The notes under the pieces were generated by a model that saw only the letters and a program-made list of their open reading frames with translations, made no database searches and was not told the DNA's origin. DNA of 64,000 nucleotides, from NCBI GenBank assembly GCA_033064195.1, contig JARBJD010000327.1:1-64000 (forward strand), written 5' to 3'. Every line of letters starts with the position of its first letter. Positions within the stretch are counted from its first letter, which is position 1. Below, piece after piece: positions 31,644 through 41,500 of this stretch. Position numbers and translations under genes: made by a program. The DNA comes from Blattamonas nauphoetae. Taxonomy: Eukaryota > Preaxostyla > Oxymonadida.

Positions 31644-33860
31644 TATACTGGCCTGACCGAGCCTTTCGGCTCGGTCAGTGTCACCTCTGTTTTCTTTAAA
31701 GGGTCAGATCGACTCAGAATGCTGAAAACTGGCCGAAAACTATTTTGTTCTGTCTTTACAGCCAATACAGGTGGAATGAGAAGACTTTTCAATCATACTT
31801 GGAAAAACGAATACGATCTTCCCATCGGCTCCATCTCACGCTTTCCAACATCTATTCAGACCTTCTCTCACAAATCGTGTCGACTCCATCGATCTTGTGC
31901 AGCTCACTATCCCGATTCCCGACTACAATTTGAACCGCCAAGCTGTTCTGAAAAATGTGTGCATCTGTCAGCATTCTTTCACGTTCTCCTTTTATTACTC
32001 AGCCTGAGCTTGAGGGATATCCCAACTATTTCAAGTCAATGCACGACATCTTGAGTTATGTCGACTCTCAAAACATTCGTTCTGTGATGCTGGAAACCGG
32101 AGATATCCTCTCGACGCAACTCCACGAAATGAAGAACGAGTGCGAAAAGTGCACACCATTGTCGACGATCTCTCAAACACTTTGAACAGGTCGGGGGAGT
32201 GATGAGCTCTCAAGTGATCGTCGTCCAGCCCTGTCCACTCTCAAATCGCAACCCTTCCGTGTCCCTCAATCGGATACTCCCCCTCATCCGCTCTTTCATC
32301 GTCCCCTTTCCGATGCTTCTGATCATCAGCCAATCGAGCTTGGCCGATTGTCTGAATCGAAACCGCGAAATCTTCGGATGTGTTGTGCACCATTTGGGCT
32401 GACCAGACATTCGTGGCCAACGTCCTTTCACAGTCCTCCACAGCGACTCATCGAGTTCGATCTGTCTCTCCTCGACTGTATCGAAAGTGTGATCCCACCC
32501 ATGTCTCCAAACCGATATCAGCTGAGGCTCCGTTCATCCTGGCTGATCCAAACGCGACTTATGGATTGCCTCGAATGGCTAGCGAGGTTTTACTGGAACA
32601 GGGGACCGACTATATGCCAAAACCTGTGCAACTCAAAGCATCCACATTTCCTCCCAAAATTGGTGATGTGCGAAGTCTCTTGATTGATGACCCGGAAAAT
32701 TATGTGCCTGAACGTGACGAGGGTGCTCTGATTGTCAGAACCACTCCGAAAGAACCTTGTGTATGCCTCTCAACGTGTTTGATCAATCCGAATCCATTCC
32801 TTCATTTTCTCTCATTTCTCTGTCAGATCTTGGCCTTCTGCCGTCCGGTGTTGTCCGAGTGCCCAATCCACTCTTCATCGTCATCCATCCACCCAAAGCA
32901 CGACATTTGACGATCTTCACATCGACTCCATCATTGAGAGTAAATTGATCAGAATTGGCGAAGTGGAGCAAAAAAGACTTCGTTACGCACAGATGGTTGC
33001 CAGAATGAAGGAAAAAGAGTGACAAGAGGCAATATCCAGACGAGCTGAGAAAGCGAAAGATAGTCAGGCGTTTTTGGACTGACTTTGGAACAAGGATTCG
33101 GCAAAGCGCAATTTTGGGATGGAGCGGATCGTCAGAAAGGCCGGACGGGCAGAATTGTGGAAACAGGCGCGTTAGATTGCGATGAACAACGATTATTTGA
33201 AAAATACGAAAGACACAGCCACCCGACCACTTTGGGAGCCATCAGCAGCTGTGTCGTGGCAGAGCTGGTCGCTGTCCTCGCCCCTTCACGCCGCACACTC
33301 CTCGCACACCCAAAACCGACGCCGTCGCAACATGGCAGGATGGGAGGATGAAGCTGAAACTGAGCGGAAGAGGGATTGAGGAAGGAGAAGGAGAGAAGAA
33401 GAGAGGAAGCACGAAATCAAACTGAATCAAACAAGAACAGCACAAACTCGAAAGCAAATCGAAGAATGTGTCACACTTCGTGTCGTTTTCTTTCACCGAC
33501 CGAAAACAGAAAAGAACAATCGCTGAAATCGACGACGGAGAGACCGAAGCGGCTCAACCAGCTGATTTGTGCGAATTGAACGAGGTGAGCGTGGAAGAGA
33601 TGGCTTCTGTTTGGTTCGATCAGCCATTTGACCTCAATGCTGTTCTTTCTCTTTTGATCTTTGACTTCTTTGTGCCAACACACTTCACTTTTGTCATGAG
33701 AGTATCGTTAAACGTTCTTACTTCAAAGTGGGTTAGCCATTGACCAAGCGTGAATTGTTGACACATTTTTGATCTGACCCATATTTTAAAAACTCTCGGT
33801 CACTGACCGTCAGTACTTTTTGGTAAAAAGTGACCGGTCACCCCCGGTCAGGCCAGTATA
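31644..33860. mobile_element. hAT-like TIR element, non-autonomous, with host-like coding pieces
   Basis: The 8-bp sequence GTTTGATC flanks both sides (31636-31643 and 33861-33868), as expected for hAT elements. Ends read TATACTGGCCTGACCG inward on both sides. Inside the left TIR is a small hairpin (GACCGAGCC-TTTC-GGCTCGGTC), and inside the right TIR are GGTCA/TGACC repeats. No transposase is seen in the 2.2 kb. A related right end stands alone near 63070-63139. Confidence 0.85.
31738..33080 (+). pseudogene. Host-like coding pieces carried inside the hAT-like element
   Basis: Plus-strand pieces read like protein, in more than one frame: VDSIDLVQLTIPIPDYNLNR, then a possible 47-bp intron starting GTGTGC near 31957, then PELEGYPNYFKSMHDILSYV. 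A VHTIVDDLSNTLNRSGE end lies near 32200. Further on are LADPNATYGLPRMASEVLLE and GALIVRTTPKEP (32550-32757), and a helical end (RIGEVEQKRLRYAQMVARMK) at about 32950-33020. Frame changes suggest a decayed copy. I do not recognise the protein. Capture by the element is the simplest reading, because the pieces lie strictly between the TIRs. Confidence 0.4.
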
Positions 33861-34006
33861 GTTTGATCGTGTTCAATTTGTTGCCAGTAAACCTACAATC
33901 ATCCAGTTGTGAAGGTGAAACATCTGCAATGCAGACAGAACAAAGAAAAAATGCTGAGTCGAAATGAACCACCAAATGGGCATGTCCTGTTGGAAGAGTT
34001 CTGTGT

Positions 34007-34256
34007 TTACATTACAACACAAGCTGGATCCATGTCCGGATTGTCATCATTGCGTGTTTCCTCTGGATTCGTGTCGTCAGGGAGGTCGGCGACGATCTGA
34101 GATGGTTCGTCAAGTTCTGTGACTGAATCAATTCGAATCGAAGTTCCTGGTCCAGCGAGAGAAAAGCCGATTCTCCGTTCGGAGCGTGCGCGAGTAATGA
34201 CATCATTCAGGGGTTGCCCATTCACAAAGAAGCGAGAGACGCCTGATTTGGGGAAC
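34007..34256 (-). pseudogene. SPRY-type protein 3' end with CaaX-like terminus
   Basis: Minus-strand trace from 34256 to 34007: SGVSRFFVNGQPLNDVITR, then RIGFSLAGPGTSIRIDSVT, then a Ser/Asp/Glu-rich tail ending CVVM at the stop. The FFVNG-x-RIGFS-x-G-x-S-x-RID order is that of the SPRY repeats in the kinase gene at 38484-43000. CVVM fits a CaaX prenylation signal, unusual for this family as far as I know. Upstream it is cut at 34256 by the 229-bp repeat, so the gene is truncated. Confidence 0.55.
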
Positions 34257-34485
34257 GACTATATCTCATCAAGCATTCCATCTATATCTCATCAAGGTTT
34301 GATCAAGGGTTTACTCTTTCCCTTAATAGTCTTTTTTCACCGACTGACTCTCCTGTTTTTCAGACTCAACACATCATTCTTCTCTTCATCTCACTGTAAT
34401 TCTCTCTATTTTCAACATTTTTGGTGGAATATAGCCCCTTCTGTTGTTTCTTACAAACTGTGTTGATCGAGCCATTGATTGTTTC
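34257..34485 (+). repeat. 229-bp inverted repeat, left copy
   Basis: Matches the reverse complement of 36286-36514 over its full length with no gaps and about ten mismatches (about 96% identity). It contains a direct sub-repeat of CTATATCTCATCAAG near its outer end and could be the end of a long-TIR element spanning 34257-36514. No target duplication is seen. Confidence 0.85.
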
Positions 34486-34649
34486 ATTCTGAACATTAGA
34501 CATCGTGACAGCTGGTCTCCTATCGGTTGTTTTTGCGGGATTGAAACAATTTTCGTAAAAAAGTTAAAAATTATTGGTCAAATAGAACAAGACACTCTTC
34601 AGGCTCCTTCTCCAATCTCTTTCCTCTCTATCTCGTCTTTCTCCTTCAA

Positions 34650-35693
34650 ATGATCAAAAACCTCCTAGCAACTCATCTGTCCACTCTGTTTCGACTTCGA
34701 TGTAGGCTGAATCTGTGTGTGTGTCGTCATCCTCGTCGTACATCCCCGATCGCTCCGTCCAATCTTGTCCCGTCCGTTAAAATATCCGCAATTCTCTGTC
34801 CTGCGACGCCTTGTTCTGCGGAAGCAGCAGAATCCAGTCTTCGGGCAGTGGCTTGCATGTGAAGAACGAGAGATGGGGGATCAGCACAGAAGTGCAGTGC
34901 CACATCGGAACCTCATCCAACTTCTTCGGTGGGAGCGAGAACGAGGATGGGTGAAGACAACTGTCATTTTGAGTTGCGAGATAGGGTCGTCGCCGATCTT
35001 GTTCCTCGTTTGTTTCTCATCGCTGTTTTGGATCGAATCGACATCGACGAGCCAGCTCGTGTGTTGCATTGTGGAGTGCCTCTGACGTTTGTGGCGACAG
35101 TGCGAGGACGAGTGGGGGTGAGTGGAACGTCGGCCATCTGGTCGTGCATGGCACGTGTCGGGAGAGCTTGACAAAGAGTGTTGCGGAATTGATGAACGCC
35201 TGTCAGACAGACACTTCGGACGGTCTTTGGAGAGAGTGATAGACAACCAGAAAATGAATACGAAGAAAGACCAGACCCTTTGCGCCTCTGTCAAGAACTC
35301 CTTCATCATCGCCTCGTCGGCATACATGGTGTGCAGATGCAGTTTGTCGATCTTCCCAATCGAGATCGTCTCCTCCGAGTCTGGCAGCAGCAGCGACTGT
35401 TCCATCGACTCAGCGCGGAAAAGGACAGCCACAATTGAACCAAGCAGCTGGCAAACAAGCGTATATTCGCCAGGGGGGAGATTAAAGGTTGTGTGGAGAG
35501 CGATCAGGACTCGATACAGCTTCATGTTCGGATGGTCGGCGAAGACGTTCTTAGCGACGGTGTCCAACTGGAGAGTGCTGCTTGTGGGTGTCTTCGGACG
35601 ACGATCGCTGGGCTTTGTGACAACCACTCCTTCAAGACAGTCAGGCTCTGAAAGCATGAAGTCGCCAGCGTCTATTGTAGACGGTAAAAACAC
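34650..35693 (-). pseudogene. Unknown host gene remnant
   Basis: The best-conserved stretch, about 35693-35280, reads without a break: LDTVAKNVFADHPNMKLYRVL, FNLPPGEYTLVCQLLGSIVAVL and TISIGKIDKLHLHTMYADEA. An intron with GT near 35275 and AG near 35228 is possible. Beyond it, pieces in different frames continue to about 34650, including a plausible end (HTDSAYIEVETEWTDELLGGF). No ATG starts the first piece, so an upstream exon is missing. Not recognised. It lies between the arms of the 229-bp inverted repeat. Confidence 0.35.
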
Positions 35694-36070
35694 GCGTCAT
35701 TTCACATCGGTATCGAGGCACGAGTGGACTTTCTGGGCCAAAGGTGATCGAGGTGTGTTGTGACATTGTAGTTCATCGAGGCTATTCTCTCGTAATAAAT
35801 TGTCGAATATGGATGTGAACACGTTTTATTTTCAAAATGTTGAGAATACTGTCGAGATCGTCTCAGAGAATGTCACGATCATTCGATCGTGTTTGATGAG
35901 GTCGATCGGCGAACTATATCACTTCATCTTTACGCTTTCTTGATTCATTTCAACTTTATGTCTCGTATTTTCTTACAATTTTTCAAAACATAGCGATTGA
36001 TCATGATGTATCGTGAAGTGACAATCTACTGCAGTTCTCCCTTCAAGACACCAATTTTTTGGAAGTGAAC
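35694..36070. other. Spacer with a 19-bp inverted match
   Basis: GTGGACTTTCTGGGCCAAA at 35724-35742 recurs on the other strand at 36173-36191, just beyond the tRNA-like unit. Otherwise nothing is seen. Confidence 0.5.
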
Positions 36071-36155
36071 GTGCGGCGCGTTTGGCCTAGCGGTAGCCAA
36101 CCCCTCTGTCGACTGTTGTGCTCGGGGTTCGACTCCCGCCGAGCACAACTTTTTT
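36071..36155 (+). tRNA. tRNA-like unit (tRNA-derived or decayed tRNA)
   Basis: A box TGGCCTAGCGGT at 36083-36094, B box GGTTCGACTCC (exact consensus) at 36126-36136, and a T6 tract at 36150-36155. The distance between boxes is that of an ordinary tRNA. The D-arm folds (TTGGC/GCCAA), but the acceptor and T stems do not pair well and no sound anticodon arm forms. It is therefore more likely a tRNA-derived SINE head or a pseudo-tRNA with an intact Pol III promoter. No amino acid is assigned. Confidence 0.4.
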
Positions 36156-36285
36156 GCCACTACTTAGAGTTTTTTGGCCCAGAAAGTCCACCCTTGCCGG
36201 TATCGAGATGTTGCACATAGAACTAGTCCATAAACTTCGAGAAAACGAAGATGAGACCACAGTTCCTGATTCTCGAAGAAGGAAA

Positions 36286-36514
36286 GAAACAATCAATGGT
36301 TCGATCAACACAGTTTGTTTGAAACAACAGAAGTAGTTTTATTCCACCAAAAATGTTGAAAATAGAGAGAATTACAGTGAGATGAAGATAAGAATGATGT
36401 GTTGAGTCTGAAAAACAGGAGATTCAGTCGGTGAAAAAAGACTATTAAGGGAAAGAGTAAACCCTTGATCAAAACTTGATGAGATATAGATGGAATGCTT
36501 GATGAGATATAGTC
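36286..36514 (-). repeat. 229-bp inverted repeat, right copy
   Basis: Reverse-complement partner of 34257-34485. It ends directly before the coding trace of the 36515-36965 fragment, as the left copy ends directly before the SPRY remnant, so both arms cut into gene pieces. Confidence 0.85.
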
Positions 36515-36965
36515 GGCCCCGCTGATCCCGCTCGAACCATCTCTCGTCCAAATCAGTCGCAACCGTCTGATTTTGTCGTGGAATGATGGCTGCAAAGACA
36601 CACTGGACTTTCTGACGTTGGTATTTGAAAACAGTTTCTTCCACCAACCGACACTGGATTTCATTTGTTCTTCTCGCATCCCGATGGCCTTCCAATCACT
36701 TTTCTCAGATGTTGAAGACACAGAAGTCAAGACATTCGTCATCCGATGGACCATGTCCGACAATATCAACACATATCAGGACGAAGAAGCAAAAGTTGCG
36801 GAAAGAAGGAAAATGTTGTTTCAGACACTGGAAGGGGAAGGGTTCAGAGACGAACTCGAGCAAACACTGCTTCACGACAAAACAACTTCTTCTGGAAAAA
36901 AAGTGAGGCTTTCTTCTTTGGACTTTCTGAAGAAATTGGGAATGAACGGGCCTCGGTCTGCATAG
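36515..36965 (+). pseudogene. 3' fragment of a conserved helical host family
   Basis: Open from the edge of the 229-bp repeat to the stop at 36965 (about 145 codons, no start). It reads PLIPLEPSLVQISRNRLILSW, then HQPTLDFICSSRIPMAFQSL, then EEAKVAERRKMLFQTLEGEG and FRDELEQTLLHDKTTSSGKK. The layout (helical repeat, charged linker, terminal HDKTTSSG) resembles the C-terminal part of large families I associate with Blattamonas. A short GTGAGG...CTGAAG intron could alter the last residues. Truncated at the 5' side by the repeat. Confidence 0.45.
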
Positions 36966-37276
36966 ATCACACGTGGACACCAAAAGAACGCTGTCGCCCA
37001 CCTTCCACCTTTCATCGATGTTCAGGTGACATCGCATGCTAACCCTTCAATGCTTCCCACTCGCTCTGTGTTGAAACATTGGTGTGCTCCTTTCTCCTTT
37101 CTCATTCTCGTCTTTGACTCTTTCTTTTTGGTTCTTTCTCTCCTCTTCCGTTTTCGGGATTTCTGTCGTTTGTGTTTTCATCTCTGTCTTCTTTCATCCT
37201 CATTTGTTTCCAAATGTTTCTGGATCTTCATTCTCATTCACTTCATCAGCTTCTCCGTCTCCTCCAATTGGTTTGA

Positions 37277-37594
37277 CGATGTCTGTGCTCCACCATCTCG
37301 CCCGACCACCATTCCCGCTGTGGGGACACACTCTCTCATTCTGAAGCGGACTCAATTCTCCAGTTTTACATCCATCGCCTTTTCATCTCATCCACCTCTG
37401 TTCCAGTTCTCGTCCAGATCTACACACTTTTCATTCATTTCTTCTTCGCTGTTCTGAACGACTTTAATGAACAATCGTGCGACATTTTCAACTCGATTGG
37501 GCTTTTGAACAAAATAGATTCAGTCTCTGTAATTCTCAATGATGAGAAATTGGCGATGGGAAAAGTTTGTGTTAGACCCATAAGGAGGGATTGA
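37277..37594 (+). pseudogene. Host gene exon remnant
   Basis: A 105-codon trace without start, ending at the TGA at 37592-37594. It reads SPDHHSRCGDTLSHSEADSI, LFISSTSVPVLVQIYTLFIH and CDIFNSIGLLNKIDSVSVIL: helical, with hydrophobic spacing like an armadillo or HEAT repeat. The sequence before it (36966-37276) is Phe/Ser-rich in one long frame and looks non-coding or intronic. It ends just ahead of the intact gene at 37612. Confidence 0.35.
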
Positions 37595-37611
37595 CATCTG
37601 AATCTGAAGGA

Positions 37612-38589
37612 ATGACTGCTTTAAAAGCAACAACTTCATCCGACTCTGATTCTCGTTGTACTGATATCTCTTCACACTGCTTTTCATGTTCTCCAGACTG
37701 TTCTGCTTTCGTGAATTGGGATGAAGAAAAAACTAAGTCTGTAGACGGATGGGCTGTTGTCTTTCGATCTCTCGTTGCCACTGTGAAGTCACCACATGCA
37801 CTTGATGCCACTCTCGAAGCGAAAGCCGTGAGGTTTATCAAATCTCTGGATGAACAGTGTCAAGTGGAAGCTGGTGATTTTCTCAACAATTTCGGGAGTA
37901 ATCCTGATGATTCGTTGATTCATTTCGTACAGTCCGTTGTGGTGCTCGTATCATCGCCCAATTGGAAAATCACCACAACAACAATGGAGATGCTGGGAAC
38001 TCTGATCCTGTACTGTTGCGATAATCTTCGCGTACCCCTCGTTAAAGCTGATCTGATCCGTGAACTCGTCATCACTCTCAATCCACAGTTTATTTCGTTG
38101 TCAGATTGTGAACATATCCACATAAACGTCCTGAGAATCATCAGTCTATCGGTCTGGCTCGCAACTCCGAATGGCTTCACCCAACTCGGAATTAAAGATC
38201 GGAATGAACAACAAGCTATTCACAAGACGATTTCTCAGTCTGTTGTCGCACCTGTGGAGAAGTATATCAGTCATTTGTGCGTCAACCGCTATTCGATCGT
38301 CGATGGCGAGCAATCCCAGTGTTTCCTGGACCTCCTCGCCCAACTCCTCCAAATATCTCCTTATTATCAACCTACAATGGATATCGTCCTGAATATGCCT
38401 GTTTTTCTCGCGATTCCAAGTTGCCTCACATTCTTCAAAAATGATGACAGAATGTTCAATTTTCTGCTTTGCATGTATTTTTCTCAGCAGTATTGGGACA
38501 AAGAAAGGGGAAAAGTTCGAAATATGGGAAAGAACGTGAATGGAATGTTGAGAATGGAGGGCATCGATGCACGATTAGAACCAGAGTAA
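37612..38589 (+). CDS. Conserved helical-repeat protein (oxymonad family), unknown function
   Basis: A 325-residue protein with no intron. I take the ATG at 37612, because the upstream in-frame extension lacks an ATG. After a Ser/Asp-rich start come CSPDCSAFVNWDEEKTKSVD, VFRSLVATVKSPHALDATLE and AKAVRFIKSLDEQ, then VQSVVVLVSSPNWKITTTTM, HINVLRIISLSVWLATPNGF, the VAPVEKYISHLCVNRYSIVDG block and SPYYQPTMDIVLNMPVFLAIP. This order is that of a large family I recall from Blattamonas. It is all-helical and likely armadillo-like. It has no signal peptide or membrane segment, so it is probably cytosolic. Its 3' end overlaps the last exon of the opposite-strand kinase gene by about 106 bp. Confidence 0.75.
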   Translation: MTALKATTSSDSDSRCTDISSHCFSCSPDCSAFVNWDEEKTKSVDGWAVVFRSLVATVKSPHALDATLEAKAVRFIKSLDEQCQVEAGDFLNNFGSNPDDSLIHFVQSVVVLVSSPNWKITTTTMEMLGTLILYCCDNLRVPLVKADLIRELVITLNPQFISLSDCEHIHINVLRIISLSVWLATPNGFTQLGIKDRNEQQAIHKTISQSVVAPVEKYISHLCVNRYSIVDGEQSQCFLDLLAQLLQISPYYQPTMDIVLNMPVFLAIPSCLTFFKNDDRMFNFLLCMYFSQQYWDKERGKVRNMGKNVNGMLRMEGIDARLEPE

Positions 38590-41500
38590 TAAATCGATCC
38601 ATCATAAGAACAGAGAGCATGTGAATCTGATGAAAGTAAGAAGAGACAGGGAAATGTCAGTGGAGGGATCGTCGAGATAAGAAACCACAGACCTTCTTTC
38701 GTAAGTCCGAGGGCTTTTGGGCTTTTGGGAATGTGTTTATCTTCTTCAAGGCAGCCAAACATAAGAATTCCACGCGAATCTGAAGAAAATTACAAAAAGA
38801 CGAGCACACTCTCAGTTTGAGGAAGAGCGAGGATGGTGATGGTGATGGCTTTGATCGTGTCTTCAATAATTTCTTCCAACATCACCGTGCTGAACTGTGA
38901 ATTGAGTCCAGTGAAGCCAAAATTTGTGCAAGTGATCACGTTTCCCTCAATCTTGAAGTCTGCAGGGTTTCTGTAGAGGAGAGCAGGCATCGATCCTTCT
39001 GCTTCTCTCCGAATCGGATTGTACGGTTTGGTTTTTCTTTGTTTGAGCGCTTGTTGTGTATCGGTCCATTTGATCTCTCTCATCTTGTCTGCCAGAGGTG
39101 TCGCTTGGGTGGATTGGATGATGCTTGTGATTTGGAGTGAAGTTCCCATCACATCAGCGGAGAACTGAACGAGTCAGAATCGAAACGAAGAGAGCACAAA
39201 CCCCAATTCTCACTGATTCTGGAATCCCACTCACATAACATTTCCCAGCCTTTCCATTCACGAAGAATTGGACGGTGCGTGGATTCGAGTCCATGTTCAC
39301 TTCCATCACAACACGATCCTTCTTCGAGAGAGAATTGCAACAATCAACGACCAGTTTGGCCTGCCCAAACATTTGGATTTCTTTGTTTGACGAGAGACCA
39401 GCAGAATCTGAGGTGAAGAGTGAGAAGAGATAGAGATCATCGAACTGAAACGCACACGCTTCACATTGTTTCCTAAAACTCGTCCGAGTCGAGGAACATC
39501 CATCGTTGAGTCGAGAAGACCGAAATTGATAAAACCATTCTGGTCTGCTAACAATGATGAGAGAGAAGTGACATACCCATGGAATCGACGATGTTCAGTA
39601 TAACGAAAGTGACAGAAACGACGCCCTTCGTGATCGGCTCGGACAGCAGAACAGTGCTCGGTTTTGTTCTTCCTCTCTCGTTGATCCCTTTCTCTGTCCG
39701 AGTCAGTATGTTATTTCGAATCGCGAAGTGCGATTGGTGTGTGAGGAGCAGTTCAGGCAGCTTCATCGTCGGGAGTTGTCTTTTCGGGTTGTTGACAGTT
39801 GGCTCATCGTCCTCGCTGTCATCGTCACTGTTGTCGAGTGAGTAGTCTTCATCCACTTCTTCATCAAGCTCTTCTTCTTCTTCCATATCATCTTCAGACA
39901 CTTCATCTGGTTCTTCATCGTCTTTCACTTTTGGCAACAGCTGTTCCGATGAGTGGTCGATGTCAATATCAGCATCTTCTCCTCCATCCTCAACTGTGTG
40001 GTCCAGCGTGCCGTTGATTTCTGATGTTGTCGCTTGGGGTGGTGCATAAGTTGGCCATTCAACCACTGCCAGGTGATCTGTGATTGGGTTGCCTCTGTTG
40101 AGGTTGGTGATTCTGTCAAACTGAATATGTCTTCCCAAATTCTTTGTTGAGAACTGAGATGGAGAGGGGGGAGAAAAGTGAAAACGAATGAATGAGAAGA
40201 AAGGTGGAGAATAAATGAGCGAAAGAGAGAATGAGACGACTCCACACTCCAACTCGAACGGATTCCGGAAGATCAACAACGACTGCATTGGCCGACTGTC
40301 CGTCGACGAAGAACTGGGCTGTGCGAGGAGTCGAGTCCATGTTGATTTCAACGATGAAGTGATCGCCGACTTCGAACAGTAAAAAAAGATCGATCTCGGC
40401 GAGTCCATTTGAAGTTAAGAGAGAGAGTTCATTCTCCTTTATACCGATCGAATCTGAGGAGATTGGGAGAAGAGAGAACGAGCACGTGAGATGATAGAGA
40501 TGATGGAGACAATCGCAAGGAAGAAGAGTGAGACACACCTCTGATTTCTCCCAGTGCCTGACCCTCACCCGGGATCGGTGCCGCCCCATCGAGCAACCCG
40601 AAGAAGGACCGAGACGTTAATGTCTGCATGAGGTATGTGAACGAGACAGCCACAATTCCTTCAGTGATGGGCTCTGAGAGGAAGAAGGAGCTCCATGTCG
40701 GTTCGATTCGTCCATTCTCTTCTGATGTGGCCAGGCTCGTTGAAGCAATTCGATTGTCTTCCACTCTGAAGTGTGAAGGATCAGTGAAAACGAGCGATGG
40801 CATCTGTGTCTGAACTGTGAGAATGCTCGATCGCATTCCGTTCATGTACATGTCTTTTCTGTCTTTCAGGTCTTCTGGATACCATTTGATCTCCCTCACT
40901 CTTTGCAGCGGCGTTGCTCGCTTCAGACGAGACATTCCATCGAATTGAACTGAAACTCCTTCGTTCTTCATCGACAACTGAAAAGAAGGAAGAATGAGGA
41001 CAATGGATGACACACCCCAATTCGGATCGAGGGAGGGAGACCAGACACAAACGTGAGAGGCACAATTCCGTTGATGATGAACACAGCTGTGCGAGGTCTC
41101 GCGTCCATGTCCACCTCCAACACCACTCGGTCTCCTTCCCTCAGCGGAGCAGAGATTTTGTATTGTTCCTTGCCTCGTGGGGCGGTTGGAAGCAGTGCGA
41201 GGAGGCTTCCAAGTTTGGGAGCGAGGGCGATTGAACCTGATGAGATGAGAAGTAGTGCCGATCGAAGGGTGAAAACACACTTTCGAAGGTGCATCCAAGT
41301 TTTTCATTTGATTTGATCTTCCGCGAGAGAGCGTCCACGATTCCAAACATCAGCCCATCGCCCGAATCTGAAATCGTCCCGAAAAAGAATGACAAGCCTT
41401 TGGTTTCGGGGATGGCGAGAATTGTGACGGCAGCAGACACTACTCCTTCTGAGATTGGTTCTTCAAAAAGCGTTGTGCTCCATTTTTGATCCTTGTCAAC

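Noticed and set aside
36071-36155. A functional tRNA gene
   Set aside because: Promoter boxes and spacing are good, but acceptor, anticodon and T stems do not pair properly, so only a tRNA-like call is made.
37026-37457. A 143-residue hydrophobic plus-strand protein
   Set aside because: Phe/Ser-rich composition like other non-coding frames here; the alternative frame at 37277-37594 is more protein-like.
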